Positions 6,845-7,888 of a DNA stretch of 7,888 bases are shown here, one piece after another. The first letter of the stretch is position 1, and the number at the start of each line of letters is the position of its first letter. The position numbers were made by a program, and so were the translations under genes. The stretch lies in contig CANHTE010000048.1 of assembly GCA_947462945.1 (NCBI GenBank), positions 1 to 7,888 of the forward strand, read 5' to 3'. A model generated the notes under the pieces. It was not told the origin of the DNA. It saw only the letters and a program-made list of their open reading frames with translations, and did not search any database. The DNA is from Acetobacteraceae bacterium (GTDB taxonomy: Bacteria; Pseudomonadota; Alphaproteobacteria; Acetobacterales; Acetobacteraceae).

Positions 6845-7003
6845 TCAGCGCCTCCCGCTTTCGTCGTCCTGGAAGATCATGCTTCCGCGTTGCTGCCATT
6901 CGGTGCGCTTGGAGGGGCGCAGGGTCCAGATCAGAATTCCGCCGAAGAGGAGGAAGAACCAGATGACCCAGAGGGTGCTGAACAGGCCTTGCATTTCAAG
7001 CAT
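6845..7003 (-). CDS. ccoQ: Cbb3-type cytochrome oxidase small subunit CcoQ/FixQ
   Basis: This 52-residue protein sits between ccoO and ccoP, the standard place for CcoQ. It has one membrane helix at about 7-27 (LFSTLWVIWFFLLFGGILIW). The tail carries the family-like PSKR (30-33) and a terminal acidic IFQDDE (43-48). CcoQ is a non-catalytic subunit that stabilises the CcoNOP complex. The ATG at 7003 was preferred over a second in-frame ATG at 6994 because GAGGGG sits 8 nt before the first and no ribosome site precedes the second. It begins 12 nt after ccoO ends, and ccoP follows after 3 nt. Confidence 0.92.
   Translation of the reverse strand: MLEMQGLFSTLWVIWFFLLFGGILIWTLRPSKRTEWQQRGSMIFQDDESGRR
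6851..6856 (-). promoter_or_regulatory. Ribosome binding site of ccoP
   Basis: The minus strand reads GGGAGG inside the last codons of ccoQ, 9 nt before the ccoP ATG. It is one of the strongest ribosome sites in the operon, in keeping with high demand for the structural subunit. Confidence 0.6.
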
Positions 7004-7011
7004 GTCCGGTG

Positions 7012-7017
7012 CCCCTC
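7012..7017 (-). promoter_or_regulatory. Ribosome binding site of ccoQ overlapping the ccoO stop codon
   Basis: The minus strand reads GAGGGG, sharing its first two bases with the TGA of ccoO, 8 nt before the ATG at 7003. It decides the ccoQ start and suggests that ribosomes ending ccoO re-initiate on ccoQ. Confidence 0.6.
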
Positions 7018-7762
7018 ACTGCTGGCGCAGCTGCTCGGGCGTCACGTCGCGGAAATCCACGAGTGTGCCGAGCATCTGCAGATAAGCGACCAGCGCATCC
7101 ATCTCCGTCACCACGCCGGGATTGCCATCGAAGGCGCCCTGGCGGGCCCGGGCGTAGCGGGTGGCGAAGGCGGTGCCATCCGCTTCCGGCCGGGCCTGGG
7201 TTTCCAGGTCGGCGCGGGCATTGGCGATCATCTCCTCGCTATAGGGGACGCCCAATGCGCGTTGCGCCCGCAGATGCTGCTGGATGCTGCGATAATCCAA
7301 CGGCCGGTCGAGGAAGCTGTAGGGCGGCATGATGCTCTCCGGCACCAGCGCGCGCGGGCTGCGCAAATGCTGGGCCTGCCAGTCATCGGAGTATTTGCCC
7401 CCCACCCGGGCAAGGTCCGGCCCGGTGCGCTTGCTGCCCCATTGGAAGGGGCGGTCATACATGCTTTCGGCCGCCAGGCTGAAATGGCCGTAGCGCTCCG
7501 CCTCATCCCGGAAGGGGCGGACCATCTGGCTGTGGCAGGCATAGCAGCCTTCGCGCACATAGATGTTGCGGCCCAGGAGTTCGAGCGGCGTATAGGGGCG
7601 CACCCCCTGCACACGCTCGATCGTGCTCTCGATGGTGAACAGCGGCACCACCTGCGCCAGCCCCCCGATCGAAATGGTGATCAGGGTCAGCACGCCGAGC
7701 AGCAGAACATTCCGCTCGATCATGCCATGGGAGAATTTCTTGAACACGGTGCTCTCCTTCAC
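7016..7762 (-). CDS. ccoO: Cbb3-type cytochrome c oxidase monohaem subunit II CcoO/FixO
   Basis: This 248-residue membrane-anchored monohaem cytochrome c links CcoP to the CcoN active site. The N-terminal helix lies at about 19-42 ([20 protein letters not shown]) and is followed by VPLF. The haem motif CYACH is at 73-77 within [15 protein letters not shown] (70-84), a strong CcoO signature. Other family stretches are GHFSLAAES (92-100), [20 protein letters not shown] (102-121) and IMPPYSFL (144-151), where M145 is the probable axial ligand. The start is GTG at 7762, overlapping the ccoN stop codon in a GTGA junction. The residues before the helix (FSHGMIERN) align with the usual CcoO N-terminus as I recall it, so an internal ATG at codon 14 is less likely. 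No strong ribosome site precedes the GTG, consistent with coupling to ccoN. Confidence 0.97.
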   Translation of the reverse strand: MKESTVFKKFSHGMIERNVLLLGVLTLITISIGGLAQVVPLFTIESTIERVQGVRPYTPLELLGRNIYVREGCYACHSQMVRPFRDEAERYGHFSLAAESMYDRPFQWGSKRTGPDLARVGGKYSDDWQAQHLRSPRALVPESIMPPYSFLDRPLDYRSIQQHLRAQRALGVPYSEEMIANARADLETQARPEADGTAFATRYARARQGAFDGNPGVVTEMDALVAYLQMLGTLVDFRDVTPEQLRQQ

Positions 7763-7888
7763 TCGGCCGCAAGCGCGCCGGCCGGGGCCGCTGCCGGGGC
7801 AACGGCCAGGACCTCATCGCTCGTAATGGTCTTGAACATGTTCCACGCCATCAGGATCGCGCCCGACAGATAGAGCACCCCGCCCAGC
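7759..7888 (-). CDS. ccoN: Cbb3-type cytochrome c oxidase catalytic subunit I CcoN/FixN (C-terminal end only)
   Basis: The last 42 codons of a minus-strand gene run in from the right edge and end in TGA at 7759-7761. The visible part is the end of the final membrane helix, [18 protein letters not shown], then KTITSDE, which fits the CcoN C-terminus. An alanine- and proline-rich tail of about 16 residues (from about [10 protein letters not shown] to AAE) follows. CcoN is the haem-copper subunit that reduces oxygen to water and pumps protons; its histidine ligands lie outside the window. It overlaps the GTG start of ccoO by 4 nt. The assignment rests on this short match plus the ccoOQP genes downstream. 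The operon promoter, and any FNR or FixK site, would lie beyond the edge. Confidence 0.9.
   Translation of the reverse strand, partial: LGGVLYLSGAILMAWNMFKTITSDEVLAVAPAAAPAGALAAE

Noticed and set aside
6788..7873. Plus-strand open frame (about 360 codons) opposite ccoO
   Set aside because: It runs antisense through three functional genes (ccoO, ccoQ and the ccoN end) and has no recognisable domain.

Overview
The window is GC-rich, densely packed bacterial chromosome. It is dominated by a cbb3-type cytochrome c oxidase operon read leftwards on the minus strand (7888 to 1378). The gene order ccoN-ccoO-ccoQ-ccoP-ccoG-ccoH-ccoI-ccoS, the codon choice and the protein character point to an alphaproteobacterium. 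A member of Rhodospirillales/Acetobacteraceae (Roseomonas-like) is my best guess, made from memory of such proteins and not from a search.

Layout from left to right. Positions 1-780 (minus) hold the first 260 codons of a large fused-type indolepyruvate (2-oxoacid) ferredoxin oxidoreductase, cut by the left edge. A 112-bp divergent promoter region (781-892) separates it from a plus-strand Lrp/AsnC-family regulator (893-1348), which probably controls it. This region contains a weak dyad and a direct repeat. The regulator converges on the cbb3 operon, and the 29-bp gap between the two stop codons is almost entirely one GC-rich hairpin, a likely shared terminator.

The cbb3 operon is read from the right edge. 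It starts with the last 42 codons of CcoN (catalytic subunit). CcoO (monohaem c), CcoQ (small stabilising subunit) and CcoP (dihaem c) follow. The assembly genes come next: CcoG (polyferredoxin-like membrane protein), CcoH, CcoI (copper P1B-ATPase) and CcoS. The operon ends with a small, tightly coupled 59-codon gene for a predicted two-helix membrane protein that I cannot assign to a named family. Junctions are overlaps of 1-4 nt or gaps of 2-13 nt, so all nine genes probably sit on one transcript with extensive translational coupling. The products work together: CcoNOQP form the high-affinity terminal oxidase, CcoI and CcoG supply and reduce copper for its active site, and CcoH and CcoS help assembly and cofactor insertion.

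I see no mobile element, CRISPR array, tRNA or rRNA, and no intergenic stretch over 112 bp. The region is mostly a textbook respiratory cluster. The least described parts are the 59-aa terminal gene, the convergent hairpin and the Lrp/oxidoreductase control region.
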